The notes: a model not told the origin generated them from the letters alone. 64,000 nucleotides of DNA from Danxiaibacter flavus (GCF_041060425.1 NZ_JAULBC010000001.1:310001-374000); one strand, 5' to 3'. Shown: positions 25,550 to 35,390, counted from the stretch's first letter. Program-made: numbers and translations.

Positions 25550-27181
25550 ATGCAAGCCAATTCTTTCAGTATCAAGGCAAATCTGGCAGATGTCTGGAAA
25601 AAAGAAATCTATCCCGCGGAAATAAAAGTGGAAAATGGGAGGATTGCCGCCATTTGTCCTATTGAAGAGGAGCAGTCAATATATGTCCTTCCGGGTTTTG
25701 TTGATAGCCATGTTCATATTGAAAGTAGTTTACTGATCCCTGTGGAATTTGCCCGGCTGGCGGTTACACATGGAACCGTTGCCACCGTGAGTGATCCGCA
25801 TGAAATTGCCAATGTTTGTGGTATGGCGGGCGTAGATTTTATGATTGCAAACGGTAAAAAAACGCCTTTTAAATTTTATTTCGGTGCGCCAAGTTGCGTG
25901 CCCGCGACCAGCTTTGAAACGGCTGGCGCAACATTGGAAAGTGATGATGTGAAAGCACTTCTCCAGCGGCCGGAGATTAAATACCTAAGCGAAATGATGA
26001 ATTTTCCAGGTGTGCTAAATGGCGACGAGGAAGTCATGAAGAAATTAAAGGCTGCGCATGATCTGGATAAGCCTGTTGACGGTCATGCGCCGGGTTTGCG
26101 GGGCGAAATGGCAAAAAAATATATAGACGCCGGTATTTCAACTGATCATGAGTGTTTCACAGCAGAAGAAGCATTGGACAAGATCGGGTATGGTATGAAA
26201 ATTCTGATAAGGGAAGGTAGTGCCGCAAAGAATTTTGAGGCGCTCGCAGATCTTTTGCATGAACATGCGGATGTAATAATGTTTTGTAGTGATGATAAAC
26301 ATCCTGACAGTTTGATTCTTGGTCACATAAACCAGCTTTGTGCAAGGGCAGTTGCAAAAGGGATTTCATTATTTAACGTGCTACAGGCCGCCTGCGTAAA
26401 CCCTGTTCAGCACTACAAACTAGACGTTGGACTGCTGCGCGTAGCGGACCCTGCAGACTTTATTGCAGTAAATGATTTGAAAGATTTTAAAGTAGTACAA
26501 ACCTATATAGGAGGCAACCTGGTTGCGGAAAACGGCAGCTCAAAAATTCAATCAGCCCAGGTTTCAGCGATTAATTTTTTTGACTGTGATCCAATTCAAA
26601 CCGATGACATCCAAGTAAAGGCAGCTGGCAAGAGTTTCATTGATGTTATAGAAGCGCTTGATGGCCAGCTGATCACCAATAAATTGAGTTCATCACCCAG
26701 GATTGTTGATGGATACGTCTCCTCCGATACAGACTGCGATATTTTAAAACTGGTGGTTGTAAACAGATATAAAAAGGCACCGGTGGCCGTTTCTTTTATT
26801 AAGAATTTCGGAATAAAACAGGGTGCGATCGCATCAAGTGTGGCGCATGATAGTCACAATGTAATTGCTGTTGGGGCTGATGATGAGTCTTTGGTCCGGG
26901 CTGTAAACCTGGTCGTAAAAGAAAAAGGCGGGCTTAGTTGTGTGTCTGAAAATGCCGAGAAAATACTGCCGTTACCGGTAGCGGGCTTGATGACCACAGA
27001 TGATGGCTACAGCGTTGCTGAAGCTTACACATCACTTGATAATATGGCTAAAATTACCTTGGGTTCAACCCTGGCATCGCCTTATATGACATTAAGCTTT
27101 ATGGCTCTTTTAGTTATTCCGCATTTAAAGTTGAGTGATAAAGGCCTGTTTGATGGGGATACTTTCAGCTTTGTTAACTAA
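25550..27181 (+). CDS. ade: adenine deaminase
   Basis: Ade hydrolyses adenine to hypoxanthine and ammonia for purine salvage. From the ATG at 25,550 it has 543 residues, close to the bacterial Ade family. The amidohydrolase metal site shows in DSHVHIESSLL, with SDPHEIANV, GHAPGL and CSDDKHPD in the family order. An in-frame TTG at 25,499 would add 17 residues and is not favoured. guaD and upp lie within 6 kb. Confidence 0.93.
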   Translation: MQANSFSIKANLADVWKKEIYPAEIKVENGRIAAICPIEEEQSIYVLPGFVDSHVHIESSLLIPVEFARLAVTHGTVATVSDPHEIANVCGMAGVDFMIANGKKTPFKFYFGAPSCVPATSFETAGATLESDDVKALLQRPEIKYLSEMMNFPGVLNGDEEVMKKLKAAHDLDKPVDGHAPGLRGEMAKKYIDAGISTDHECFTAEEALDKIGYGMKILIREGSAAKNFEALADLLHEHADVIMFCSDDKHPDSLILGHINQLCARAVAKGISLFNVLQAACVNPVQHYKLDVGLLRVADPADFIAVNDLKDFKVVQTYIGGNLVAENGSSKIQSAQVSAINFFDCDPIQTDDIQVKAAGKSFIDVIEALDGQLITNKLSSSPRIVDGYVSSDTDCDILKLVVVNRYKKAPVAVSFIKNFGIKQGAIASSVAHDSHNVIAVGADDESLVRAVNLVVKEKGGLSCVSENAEKILPLPVAGLMTTDDGYSVAEAYTSLDNMAKITLGSTLASPYMTLSFMALLVIPHLKLSDKGLFDGDTFSFVN

Positions 27182-27192
27182 GTAAAGTGTCG

Positions 27193-27615
27193 TTATTTCT
27201 TTTCTTCTGCAGCTGCACTCATAATACTCAGCGCAACGCTGTCGGTGCCTTTTGGAGTGCCATAACGCGCTTTAAATTTCATGGATTGTCCGGCTGGTAA
27301 TAACTTTCCATACACATCTTCATGGTTGGCTACCAATGCTCCTGCTTTGTTGTAAAAGAGCATTTTTACCCGGATGTTTTTATAGCCGGTAACCGTTGCT
27401 TTGTTCATTATTGTTCCTTTCACCACTGTTTGGCCAAACAGGTTGCGCCGGTCATCCCCTGCAATCTGCAAGAAGTTTACAGGATTTTTTTGTTCCTTTT
27501 TCGCCAGGCTTTCCTTTTGTTGTGCATAAACCTGGTCCTCAGTAGAGTCGGCGTTTTTGCAACTATAAAAAAAGGTGATTATTGATAAAAACAGCAGAGC
27601 TGGAATTCGCTTCAT
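27193..27615 (-). CDS. putative lipoprotein with FxLYD-like beta-sandwich
   Basis: From the Met at 27,615 the protein has 140 residues and a lipobox at Cys19 (FFYSC). After a charged Gln/Lys linker, the C-terminal 85 residues (VVKGTIMNKATVTGYKNIRVKM onward) follow the pattern of extracytoplasmic FxLYD-type immunoglobulin-like domains, in which a residual-charge strand pair compares old and new transport states. The function is unknown. An upstream in-frame Met at 27,672 precedes a leader-incompatible segment and is rejected. Confidence 0.65.
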   Translation of the reverse strand: MKRIPALLFLSIITFFYSCKNADSTEDQVYAQQKESLAKKEQKNPVNFLQIAGDDRRNLFGQTVVKGTIMNKATVTGYKNIRVKMLFYNKAGALVANHEDVYGKLLPAGQSMKFKARYGTPKGTDSVALSIMSAAAEEKK

Positions 27616-27654
27616 GAATGATGGGAGTTTAAATAAAGATAAGGCGGAAAGAGC

Positions 27655-27704
27655 GTAAGATGTGTAAGACATGTAAGACCGTAAGATAGTAAGACAGTAA
27701 GATG
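27655..27704 (+). repeat. octamer array GTAAGANN
   Basis: Six units of 8-9 bases (GTAAGATGT, GTAAGACAT, GTAAGACC, GTAAGATA, GTAAGACA, GTAAGATG) lie between anmK and the lipoprotein gene. The same family, in a longer array, carries the polX stop codon at 42,531. Confidence 0.85.
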
Positions 27705-27777
27705 GGGGGAAGAAAAAGGGTTCTGGAGGTTGTGGCCTTTCAAAACCCTGGAGAAGTTAAAATGTACATTATCTGAA

Positions 27778-28869
27778 TTAAGCTTCCTGGCCGATCCATA
27801 CTGCGCCGCCGATGCTGTCACGGGTGGCACCGGTAACCGAACTCAGCGTAGTGTTTTCTTCACGCCATCTCAATATTCCCAGGAGCGCCATAATCAATGC
27901 TTCTTTGTATTGAATTGTCAGTTCATCCGGAACAATCACTTTTATGTTTAACGGACTTAATACTGCAGAAAGTCTGTTTACCAGGAAAGTATTAAATGCT
28001 CCTCCGCCGGTAACAAGGAGTTGTTTTTCAGATGAAGGCTGATGTAAGCCATTCAGGCTGTATGCGACCTGCTGAGCTATGTGCTCGGTATATGTTCTGA
28101 GCGCATCAGGAGTTGAAAGGCCAAACGACTCTACCAATGGGTAAATAACGTCTGTTCCAAATGTGTTAGCAAGCGATTTGGGGTATGATTTCTTATAATA
28201 CTCCTGGTTGTTTAGTGCCGTAAGAAGAGGTGTATGAATTGCTCCGGCAGCTGCCATCGCGCCATTTTCGTCAAATTCTTTTCCTTCTTTCGTGGCAAGC
28301 ATATTCAAAATACGGTTGGCTGCACAGACATCAAAAGCAACTGTCCCGGATTCTTTTTTTACTGAGATATTGGAGATTCCGCCGATGTTTAGCAAATAAT
28401 CATAGTCGGTAAATAGCAATTTCTCACCCATGGGAACGATCGGCGCGCCCTGACCATTTAGCGCAACGTCCATCGATCGAAGGTCGCTTACGACATTGAT
28501 ACCAGTTAACGCGGCAATCACTGATCCGTCTCCCAATTGTGCCGTTAATCCCAGTTCTGGTTCGTGGAAGGTGGTATGACCGTGTGAAGCTACCAACTGA
28601 ATGCGATGATGCAGATGATTGGTTTCGACAAATTCATTAATCGAGGTGGCAATATATTTCCCAAGATCTTTATGTAACAGCAGATAGTCTCTTGCATTCA
28701 GCGAAGTGGCGTTTTGTAATCTTTCTTTCAGTTCCAGTGCGAATGGATAACAATGCGCTTTTTTTATCTCATAACTCCATTTTCCGCCGCTATCATCAAG
28801 TTCGGTGAAAGCTACATCAAGCCCGTCAATAGAAGAACCGCTCATTATGCCAATTACTCTGTAAACCAT
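27778..28869 (-). CDS. anmK: anhydro-N-acetylmuramic acid kinase
   Basis: AnmK opens the 1,6-anhydro bond of anhMurNAc and phosphorylates it to MurNAc-6-phosphate in murein recycling. The ATP-site segment GIMSGSSIDGLD is at the N-terminus, with GHTTFHEP, LGDGS, GQGAPIVPMGE, LLNIGGISN and TGGGAFN in order. The Met at 28,869 gives 363 residues; an earlier Met at 28,890 is possible. Together with the AmgK/MurU-like pair at 8-10 kb it points to active cell-wall sugar recovery. Confidence 0.93.
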   Translation of the reverse strand: MVYRVIGIMSGSSIDGLDVAFTELDDSGGKWSYEIKKAHCYPFALELKERLQNATSLNARDYLLLHKDLGKYIATSINEFVETNHLHHRIQLVASHGHTTFHEPELGLTAQLGDGSVIAALTGINVVSDLRSMDVALNGQGAPIVPMGEKLLFTDYDYLLNIGGISNISVKKESGTVAFDVCAANRILNMLATKEGKEFDENGAMAAAGAIHTPLLTALNNQEYYKKSYPKSLANTFGTDVIYPLVESFGLSTPDALRTYTEHIAQQVAYSLNGLHQPSSEKQLLVTGGGAFNTFLVNRLSAVLSPLNIKVIVPDELTIQYKEALIMALLGILRWREENTTLSSVTGATRDSIGGAVWIGQEA

Positions 28870-29272
28870 ATTCAAATATTTATAACTCAAATAATATTGC
28901 TGTGCGATCTCGTTATTGTAATTTCCTGCTCTGCATCAGCAATTACGCCGCAAAGGAAAACTATAATGTTTAAAGTTTAGATATAATGTTTTAAACCATT
29001 TTTTCCTGCGTTCAGAAAATTGTACCGATCAACTATTTTTTTTGAAGGGTTGAGGAATTTTTAACCAAAAAAACTGACTGATGAGGATCACTGAATTGCC
29101 AGCTTAAACAATTAAATTCCAACGGGCTGCAACAGCTTTTTAAAGGCTCTTTTTGTTGCAGGGAGAGCAAACTGGTCCCGGGTGTTAAAAAAAGCTATTT
29201 GGCAGGGTTCCAGATGGTCGTTTTTTTCTTTTCTGACTTATCGCTTACCATTATTCCGCTTATCTTAGCGGC
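28870..29272. other. divergent intergenic region between anmK and upp
   Basis: No gene is seen in 403 bases. An 8-bp inverted repeat (CTGCAACA near 29,127, TGTTGCAG near 29,153) could form a hairpin. It has no T run directly after it, so it is not a clear terminator. A -7 box for upp was not found. Confidence 0.4.
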
Positions 29273-29926
29273 ATGGTAATCAACCTTAGCGACGAGCATA
29301 GCCTGGTTAGCAACTGGGTGAGCGAATTAAGAAATGTTGAAATTCAAACCGATCGCATGCGTTTCAGGCGTAATCTTGAGCGCATAGGAGAGGTAGCCGC
29401 TTATGAAATAAGCAAAACGCTCGCGTGGAAAGAGGAAGAAGTACAAACGCCATTGGGCGCTCATACAGCTAAGGTATTGCTGGAACAACCGGTAATTGCG
29501 ACAATTTTACGCGCAGGATTACCGTTACACAACGGAGTTCTCAATTATTTCGACAAGGCAGACAATGCTTTTGTATCAGCATACCGCAAACACCATCGTG
29601 ATGGTTCGTTCGATATCAATCTTGAATACTTGAGCTCTCCTGCGATAGAAGGGCGTGTGTTGATAATAAGTGATCCGATGCTGGCTACCGGCGCATCCCT
29701 GGTTAAAACTATTGAAGCCATAAAAAACGAAGGTGAACCCGCCGAAATTCACGTTGTAGTGGCTATTGCCTGCACTGTGGGCATTGAGTATGTGCACCGC
29801 GAAGCTGGCGAGGAAATTAAGATCTGGTGTGGAGATATTGATGATGAACTGACAGCCAAAGGCTATATTGTTCCCGGATTGGGAGATGCGGGTGATCTTG
29901 CCTTCGGCCCTAAAAATCAGTTCTAA
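29273..29926 (+). CDS. upp: uracil phosphoribosyltransferase
   Basis: Upp makes UMP from uracil and PRPP. It has 217 residues. The PRPP-binding loop is DPMLATGASLVKTIE, and the C-terminal uracil-binding region GYIVPGLGDAGDLAFG is characteristic. ILRAGLPLHNGVLNYF matches the family dimer and active-site segment. It forms a salvage cluster with ade upstream and guaD downstream, although porP-like lies between. Confidence 0.95.
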   Translation: MVINLSDEHSLVSNWVSELRNVEIQTDRMRFRRNLERIGEVAAYEISKTLAWKEEEVQTPLGAHTAKVLLEQPVIATILRAGLPLHNGVLNYFDKADNAFVSAYRKHHRDGSFDINLEYLSSPAIEGRVLIISDPMLATGASLVKTIEAIKNEGEPAEIHVVVAIACTVGIEYVHREAGEEIKIWCGDIDDELTAKGYIVPGLGDAGDLAFGPKNQF

Positions 29927-29945
29927 TTAAGATCTTTTTCCTAAT

Positions 29946-29975
29946 TTTAGCGACCATAGTTTTTGTCTATATTTA
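29946..29975 (+). promoter_or_regulatory. promoter of the porP-like gene
   Basis: TTTA (29,946-29,949), an 18-base spacer and TATATTTA (29,968-29,975, one mismatch) end 21 bases before the ATG. The geometry is the same as at the 4463 lipoprotein gene. Confidence 0.5.
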
Positions 29976-29996
29976 CAATATCCAAGAATAACTCAA

Positions 29997-31007
29997 ATGA
30001 GAAAAGTTGCATTTTTATTATGTACATTCATTTGCATTAAATGGAGTTTTGCTCAGGACCCGCATTTTTCTCAGTTCTACGCATCCCCATTAACCCTTAA
30101 TCCCGCTTTCACCGGAAAATTTGAGGGTGCTTTTCGTGTTGCAGGGAATTACAGAAATCAATGGCCCACAATAAACAGGGCTTACCAGACATCCACCGTT
30201 TCAGCAGATTTTCATTTGCTGCCAAATGTGCTTAGCTACCGGGATACCTGGGGTGTTGGTGTAATGGGGTTCACTGATAAGAGTTCTGCCGGTGCACTCA
30301 ATTTCAATTATTTTTCTGTTTCAACAGCCTTTCACAAAGGGTTGGATGAAGACGGTTACCATCAGTTGGGACTAGGATTCCAGGCCACTTATGCCAATAT
30401 GATTATTAACACATCGCAGTTAAAGTTTGAAGATCAGCTTACATCAAACGGATTTACGGGTGTTACCCAGGAAATGTTTAATGGAATGAGCCTTAAGAAA
30501 AACTACATGGATGTGAATGCCGGTGTATTGTACACTGCGAGTACCACCGATAAAAATAATTTTTATGCCGGTGTGAGCATGTATCACATTACCCGTCCCA
30601 AACAACAATTCACCACCGGGCCACTGTATTTGCTTGATCCGCGGATTACCGTACATGGTGGAGGATACGTACCTTTTGGGTTCAATAATACGTTCCATTT
30701 TAGTGGGTTGTATAGCAGCCAGGGAGGTGCAAGTGAAACTGTAATTGGTGGTTCGGTTCAGTTCCCTGTTAGTGAAGAGGGTGTAGAAAAGCCGACCAGC
30801 TTTTATGCCGGCGCATGGATGCGGTTGAAAGATGCCCTGATCCCCTATATCGGGTTAGAATACAGTGATTTTAGACTGGGTGTAACTTATGATATAAATG
30901 TATCAAGCCTGAAAACAGCTTCACAGAGCAGGGGAGGAATTGAAATATCTCTGATTTACATAAACAGACCTTCCGGTTCCAAAGGAATACCCTGTCCTAA
31001 ATTCTAG
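29997..31007 (+). CDS. PorP/SprF family type IX secretion membrane protein
   Basis: The 336 residues have a signal peptide (about 1-19) and the family opening QDPHFSQFYASPLTLNPAFTG, followed by a barrel-like series of alternating strands (YRNQWP, GVGVMGF, GLGFQATYAN, YAGVSMYHITRP). In Flavobacterium SprF acts with the large adhesin SprB, and PorP is needed for T9SS function. This copy is not beside an adhesin gene, so it may serve a remote cargo. It is an outer-membrane protein. Confidence 0.9.
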   Translation: MRKVAFLLCTFICIKWSFAQDPHFSQFYASPLTLNPAFTGKFEGAFRVAGNYRNQWPTINRAYQTSTVSADFHLLPNVLSYRDTWGVGVMGFTDKSSAGALNFNYFSVSTAFHKGLDEDGYHQLGLGFQATYANMIINTSQLKFEDQLTSNGFTGVTQEMFNGMSLKKNYMDVNAGVLYTASTTDKNNFYAGVSMYHITRPKQQFTTGPLYLLDPRITVHGGGYVPFGFNNTFHFSGLYSSQGGASETVIGGSVQFPVSEEGVEKPTSFYAGAWMRLKDALIPYIGLEYSDFRLGVTYDINVSSLKTASQSRGGIEISLIYINRPSGSKGIPCPKF

Positions 31008-31071
31008 TAAAGTACAAACCGTCTGCCCGGAAGATTCACTACTTGGATCTATCATTAAATCGTATGATTGT

Positions 31072-31545
31072 ATGACGAGAGAAGAACAATTCATGCAGGA
31101 AGCTGTGCGTATTGGAATTGAAGGTATGCGCAATGGTCTTGGTGGTCCTTTTGGCTGTGTAATAGTAAAAGGCAATGAAATAATAGGCAGAGGTTGCAAT
31201 ACGGTGTTGTTATCCAATGATCCAACCTCTCATGCTGAAATTGTTGCTATTCGCGATGCTTGCAATGCGTTACAGGATTTTCAGTTGACAGATTGTGAAC
31301 TTTATACGTCTTGTGAACCATGCCCTATGTGCCTTGGTGCCATTTATTGGGCCCGGCCTCAAAAAGTTTATTACGCATGTTCCCGCGGAGATGCTGCAGA
31401 TGCAGGGTTTGATGACTCATTCATTTATGATGAGATTGCAAAAGAAACGGACTCCCGCAAAATACCTATGATACCTTTAAATGCGTCTACGTCCAAGCAG
31501 ATGTTTGAGGAATGGAAATCTTTGGAAAATAAAAGGCTTTACTAG
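31072..31545 (+). CDS. guaD: guanine deaminase (CDA-fold)
   Basis: The 157-residue zinc deaminase has H54-A-E56 and P-C84-P-M-C87 as ligands and proton shuttle. The C-terminal half (AGFDDSFIYDEI and KIPMIPL) matches Bacillus GuaD rather than the tRNA adenosine deaminase TadA. It converts guanine to xanthine. The nearby ade and upp genes support a base-salvage role. Confidence 0.88.
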   Translation: MTREEQFMQEAVRIGIEGMRNGLGGPFGCVIVKGNEIIGRGCNTVLLSNDPTSHAEIVAIRDACNALQDFQLTDCELYTSCEPCPMCLGAIYWARPQKVYYACSRGDAADAGFDDSFIYDEIAKETDSRKIPMIPLNASTSKQMFEEWKSLENKRLY

Positions 31546-31608
31546 CAGCATTTTTGAGCCTCTCTCTGTATACTTCTGTATTTCCTCCTATGAAATAATA
31601 AGTACCGT

Positions 31609-31650
31609 TACACAGAGCCACTGAGAAGACACGGAGCAGCACAGAGAATA
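31609..31650 (+). repeat. remnant of the ACACGGAGCAGCACAGAGA repeat family
   Basis: A single degenerate copy of the repeat clustered at 10,088-10,330 lies in the gap between guaD and the sugar isomerase gene. No other feature is seen in this gap. Confidence 0.6.
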
Positions 31651-31758
31651 GGTTCAGATCTTTCTAAATCAGTCGAGATCTCTTAATAGTAGGAGCGTTT
31701 TTCTGGAGTTCGATGGTTTTATTAAATCCGCATTTTCTGAAAATAAGATGTGTACGGC

Positions 31759-32580
31759 TTATTGTTGAAGCAGGTATCTTTCCGCTAATAATTCCTTCAT
31801 GTAATAATTGATTTCAAATTGATCAGCCACTGGCTTATTGCTGAACGGCAAAACCGGCATGTATGGTGGAGGTCCGAATTCTGTAGTGATGGTAAATACC
31901 GGTGCTTCCTGTTTTTTGCGATTTTCAATAATCAGATCCCACCAATTGAGAAAGCGACCAAGCGCGCCGGCCCACTCCAGAGCCCTTGGGTCGGGAACCT
32001 GCGGTCCCTCTTCATAACCAACTCTTGCATGAATATGTCTCGTCCGGTTAATAGTTTCAGTAACTGTATGGGAGAAATTTTCAAGATAGCTTTCGGTTAC
32101 ACAAACCCAGTGAGAAAGATCTGCCGTTATGGAAAAGTCATTCCTTGCTTCAAAATATTTTTCAGTCGCCGGAGGGCTGTATGCAAAACGTCCCCGGTGC
32201 GTCTCGTGTGCAATTGTAATGTTATGCTTATAGGAAAATTCTGATGCTATATCAATCAATTGAAGATTTTCCTCAAACGTAAAAAAGTCACGGCCCGTGT
32301 GCGAATTGATCATAAAAGGATTCCCTTCCGCACTCAGGTTGAGATAATGAATAAATGAATCTTTGAATTCGTTGAAATTTTTTCCGTGTGCCTGATGTTG
32401 ATGACTTACGAGTAAAAGGTGATGCTTGCTGATTAAATTGAAAAGTTTTTCTTTTTGAACAGGATCTTCCGGAATAGATGTTTCAATGCCATCATATCCT
32501 GCATGTTTTATTTTCGCAATAAACAGGTTAATGTCAAGATGCTCATATCCCCATAGTGGACTCAGGATCTTAATTTGCAT
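31759..32580 (-). CDS. sugar phosphate isomerase/epimerase-like TIM barrel protein
   Basis: The 273-residue protein has the xylose-isomerase-like/AP-endonuclease-2 barrel. Strand-end residues suit a metal site: GIETSIPED, SHQHQAHG, NSHTGRDFF, AHETHRGRF, ADLSHW, HIHARVG and TTEFGPP. There is no signal peptide. The substrate cannot be told from sequence; family members isomerise or epimerise ketoses and inositol derivatives. The gene stands alone. Confidence 0.82.
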   Translation of the reverse strand: MQIKILSPLWGYEHLDINLFIAKIKHAGYDGIETSIPEDPVQKEKLFNLISKHHLLLVSHQHQAHGKNFNEFKDSFIHYLNLSAEGNPFMINSHTGRDFFTFEENLQLIDIASEFSYKHNITIAHETHRGRFAYSPPATEKYFEARNDFSITADLSHWVCVTESYLENFSHTVTETINRTRHIHARVGYEEGPQVPDPRALEWAGALGRFLNWWDLIIENRKKQEAPVFTITTEFGPPPYMPVLPFSNKPVADQFEINYYMKELLAERYLLQQ

Positions 32581-32727
32581 AGTTCCGGCGGTATAGCTAA
32601 ATAAGATACAACAGATTTATTGCAGATAAAATATTTCAGCCTATATATAATTAAATATAATAGGTGAATGCCGATGCTATGTATGCTTGATAGTGTGCGA
32701 TGACTAATGTGTGTGTTATTTCGATTC

Positions 32728-33608
32728 TCATGACAGTATTTCATAGATGTTCTTCCTGATTGTGTCGCTGATCTTTTGCATAGGAAGATCATTCGCATCC
32801 TTTCCAAAAGGTTCTTCTATTTCTTCCGCAATTAATTCAAGGCTGGCTAATACGTAGCAGATAAATGCCACAACCGGAATAACCATATAGCCGAGTGAAA
32901 AAACATATCCGATGGGTAGTGTGATAATATACACCATTATAAACTTTTTTATGAATGATGTATACGAGTAGGGAATAGGCGTATTCTTAATCCGTTCACA
33001 AGCACCGCACACATCCAGAAAGGATTGCATCTCGTTGTTGAGGACGATCAGTTGGTCACCGGTAATTTTTCCGTTTTTATACAGTGCAGTTATCCTGTTT
33101 ATAATTAACGATGCAACCTGGTTAGGAACATGTTTGGTATTATCAAAGTCGGGAATCTCCGGATGCGGTTTTTCATCCAGTGAAAACCTGGTGGATTCAG
33201 CCTGCAAATGCAGCATCAGCTCCTGCGAAAACGCGGTATGATTGTTTTAAAGAAAGAACGTTCTCTGGCATCATCATGCGGCAGAAAACTATTTAATTTA
33301 ACAGCCATATTCCTGCTGTTATTTACAAGGGAACCCCATAGCTTACGTCCTTCCCACCATCTGTCATAAGCCGTATTTGTTCTGAACACCAACAGCATTG
33401 AGATTGCAAAGCCTAAAAGACTGTGCATAATGGGGACATTTTTAACAAGGGTATTTTGAGAGAGTTTGAAATATTCCATTTCCAGGTAAGCGACCAGCCA
33501 TGAATAAAGGCAAACAAAAATAAGCAGCGGAAAAAGTTTTCTTATTGTATCCGTCTTGTGTATGCTAAAAAGAAATTGTGCCCAATCCTTTGGATTATAA
33601 CTGATCAT
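32728..33608 (-). pseudogene. bestrophin-like (UPF0187) channel gene interrupted by a frameshift
   Basis: Two adjacent minus-strand frames (33,608-33,216 and 33,216-32,728) together encode one bestrophin-family protein of about 295 residues. The first gives the N-terminal half with FRTNTAYDRWWEGRKLWG, the family hallmark. The second gives the C-terminal half, with a membrane hairpin and LIAEEIEEPFGKDANDLP. The match switches frame near 33,236-33,246, where one base appears to be missing. Either the gene is broken or the base is a sequencing error; no classical slippery heptamer is seen. Intact relatives form anion channels. Confidence 0.85.
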
Positions 33609-33637
33609 GCTTGCAGGTTTAGGTAAAAATAAATCAA

Positions 33638-34510
33638 TCAGGCGTATTTGCGGATAATTGATCTCACGGCGCTAACATAATGCCCGCCGAATAAAATGCA
33701 ATGAACAAGCAATGGATAAAGCTGGCAGAGGTCAATACGTTGCTGCCAGTTTTGTTCCAAAGGATAAAAATCATTGTAGTGATTGTAGAAAGAACGGTCG
33801 AATCCTCCAAAAAGCATTGTCATTGCAATATCCATTTCCCTGTGGCCATAGTAAATAGCGGGATCGAAGATTTTAATATCACCTGTAGTTGATATCATGA
33901 AATTTCCGGACCATAGGTCACCATGTAACAAAGCGGGCTTTTCTTGCGGGAAGATCTCAGGTAAACGCAGGCAGAGTTTCTCCGCAAGCAATGCATCTTT
34001 ACTATCAAGTTTGGCCTGGTCAATTGCCATGCGTACTAAGAACAAAATGCGGTGCTTTGCATAAAACTCATGCCACGTAGTTTCAAAGGTATTGTGTTGT
34101 TGCAGGCTGCCGATATAGTTGTCAAACGACAAGCCATAACGGTTGTGGGTTTGTGTATGCAGGGCCGCAAGTTGCTGCGCAAAATTCCTCCAGCTGGCAG
34201 GCGTTATATTTCCTTTTTCCAGGAATTCAAGAACAAGAAAAATACTTTCTGGTGTATTGCCGGCAAGAATAGCTTGTGGAAATAAATCATTAGATGCATT
34301 CTTTAGCAATCGTAAACTTTCCAGTTCCATCTTGAACATATCTCCATGAACTGAGTCATTCAGCTTAACAAAAAAATCACCTTTGTTTGTTGTTAAACGG
34401 TATGTTTCGTTAATGTCTCCACCATAAACTCTTTTTGCATCAAATGAAGTTATTTGTATGCCGCGTTGTGCATTTAACTGTTGTACAATATTGCTGAAGA
34501 TTTGCCGCAT
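33638..34510 (-). CDS. fructosamine kinase family protein
   Basis: The 290 residues have the aminoglycoside-kinase fold with catalytic LLHGDLWSGNFM and metal-binding IFDPAIYYGHREMDIAM, the fructosamine-3-kinase family signature. The C-terminal YPLLVHCILFGG also fits. Bacterial members phosphorylate protein-bound or free ketoamines (ribulosamines) to trigger deglycation. It is cytosolic. It has a 29-base gap to the bestrophin-like gene and may share its transcript. Confidence 0.88.
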   Translation of the reverse strand: MRQIFSNIVQQLNAQRGIQITSFDAKRVYGGDINETYRLTTNKGDFFVKLNDSVHGDMFKMELESLRLLKNASNDLFPQAILAGNTPESIFLVLEFLEKGNITPASWRNFAQQLAALHTQTHNRYGLSFDNYIGSLQQHNTFETTWHEFYAKHRILFLVRMAIDQAKLDSKDALLAEKLCLRLPEIFPQEKPALLHGDLWSGNFMISTTGDIKIFDPAIYYGHREMDIAMTMLFGGFDRSFYNHYNDFYPLEQNWQQRIDLCQLYPLLVHCILFGGHYVSAVRSIIRKYA

Positions 34511-34546
34511 TCTTATGGATTACCTGCAACAATTAAATAAAAGGGT

Positions 34547-35371
34547 CTACTGGTAACGGTAAACTATTTTACCTACCGGCTGATTTTGTTTGTTGGTACA
34601 AATTTCTGCAGTTTTTAAACCCTTATCATCAAACTGATAGCTCCATACAAGGTAATTGCTGCTGCCTGCAGGTATCTGGGTCATTTTCATCAGCTTTCCC
34701 TTTTCATCATATTCAAACAAATAATCCGGAAGCATTCTTTTTGCCTTTGTATTGTAACGCACAATATCAGTCAGTCTGTGATTGGCATCGTAGTAATAGA
34801 ACCAGTGCTCCAGCTGCATATTTTTCTTTTTCCAGAGCTCTTCAGCAACATTGCCCTGATCATCGAATACGAAAGAAATTACAGTTGTATCTTTTTTGTC
34901 TTTGATACGCAACATCTGCTGTGGTTTTTCAGCATTATAAGTCCATATATGCTGTTCCTGGGATTGACCTCCCATAAAAGCATCCCTGGATTCGGAATTG
35001 ATGGATAACAATTTTCCCCTGCTATCGTAACGATAAACGGAAGTTGTTTTTATGTTCCGGCTGCTGTCTATATTTTTTACAACACGGCCGTTAATGAAAC
35101 TACTTTCCGAATAAGTGTTCACGCCTGCTCCATCCGTGCTATTGGTAATTATTAGATCACCATCCTGTGTAATGGATTGTTCCACTTTAAAAGTTTCGTT
35201 TACGGAGTTATCACTTTCGTAGCTAACAGCAGAAACCTTTTTTATTTTGTTCTCTTTTAATAATTCATTCTGGATTTGTGTTTGACGTGCAGCGATAACA
35301 TCATAGTAATAATACTGGCCAAAACTTGCGCTTCCCGTAACTAATAAACTAACGAACAATAACCACTTCAT
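34547..35371 (-). CDS. secreted protein with YD-like repeats
   Basis: The 274 residues have a signal peptide (about 1-18). The body contains degenerate RHS/YD-type units: YRYDSRGKLLSI, FVFDDQGNVAEEL, YYYDANHRLTDIVRYN, FEYDEKGKLMKMTQ and YQFDDKGLKTAEI. Only five or so units exist and there is no RHS core or toxin domain, so it is a small beta-strand shell-type protein of unknown role. A perfect -7 element (TATTTTTG, 35,398-35,391) lies 19 bases upstream. Confidence 0.7.
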   Translation of the reverse strand: MKWLLFVSLLVTGSASFGQYYYYDVIAARQTQIQNELLKENKIKKVSAVSYESDNSVNETFKVEQSITQDGDLIITNSTDGAGVNTYSESSFINGRVVKNIDSSRNIKTTSVYRYDSRGKLLSINSESRDAFMGGQSQEQHIWTYNAEKPQQMLRIKDKKDTTVISFVFDDQGNVAEELWKKKNMQLEHWFYYYDANHRLTDIVRYNTKAKRMLPDYLFEYDEKGKLMKMTQIPAGSSNYLVWSYQFDDKGLKTAEICTNKQNQPVGKIVYRYQ

Positions 35372-35390
35372 TAAAAAAACAATTTAACTT

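Noticed and set aside
25490..25550. Purine riboswitch before adenine deaminase
   Set aside because: The conserved junction bases and paired loops of the purine aptamer are not found; only one short hairpin is present.
33236..33256. Programmed frameshift in the bestrophin-like gene
   Set aside because: TTT AAA A occurs, but in the wrong phase for an X-XXY-YYZ slip, and the -1 frame there meets a TAA, so a genuine indel is more likely.
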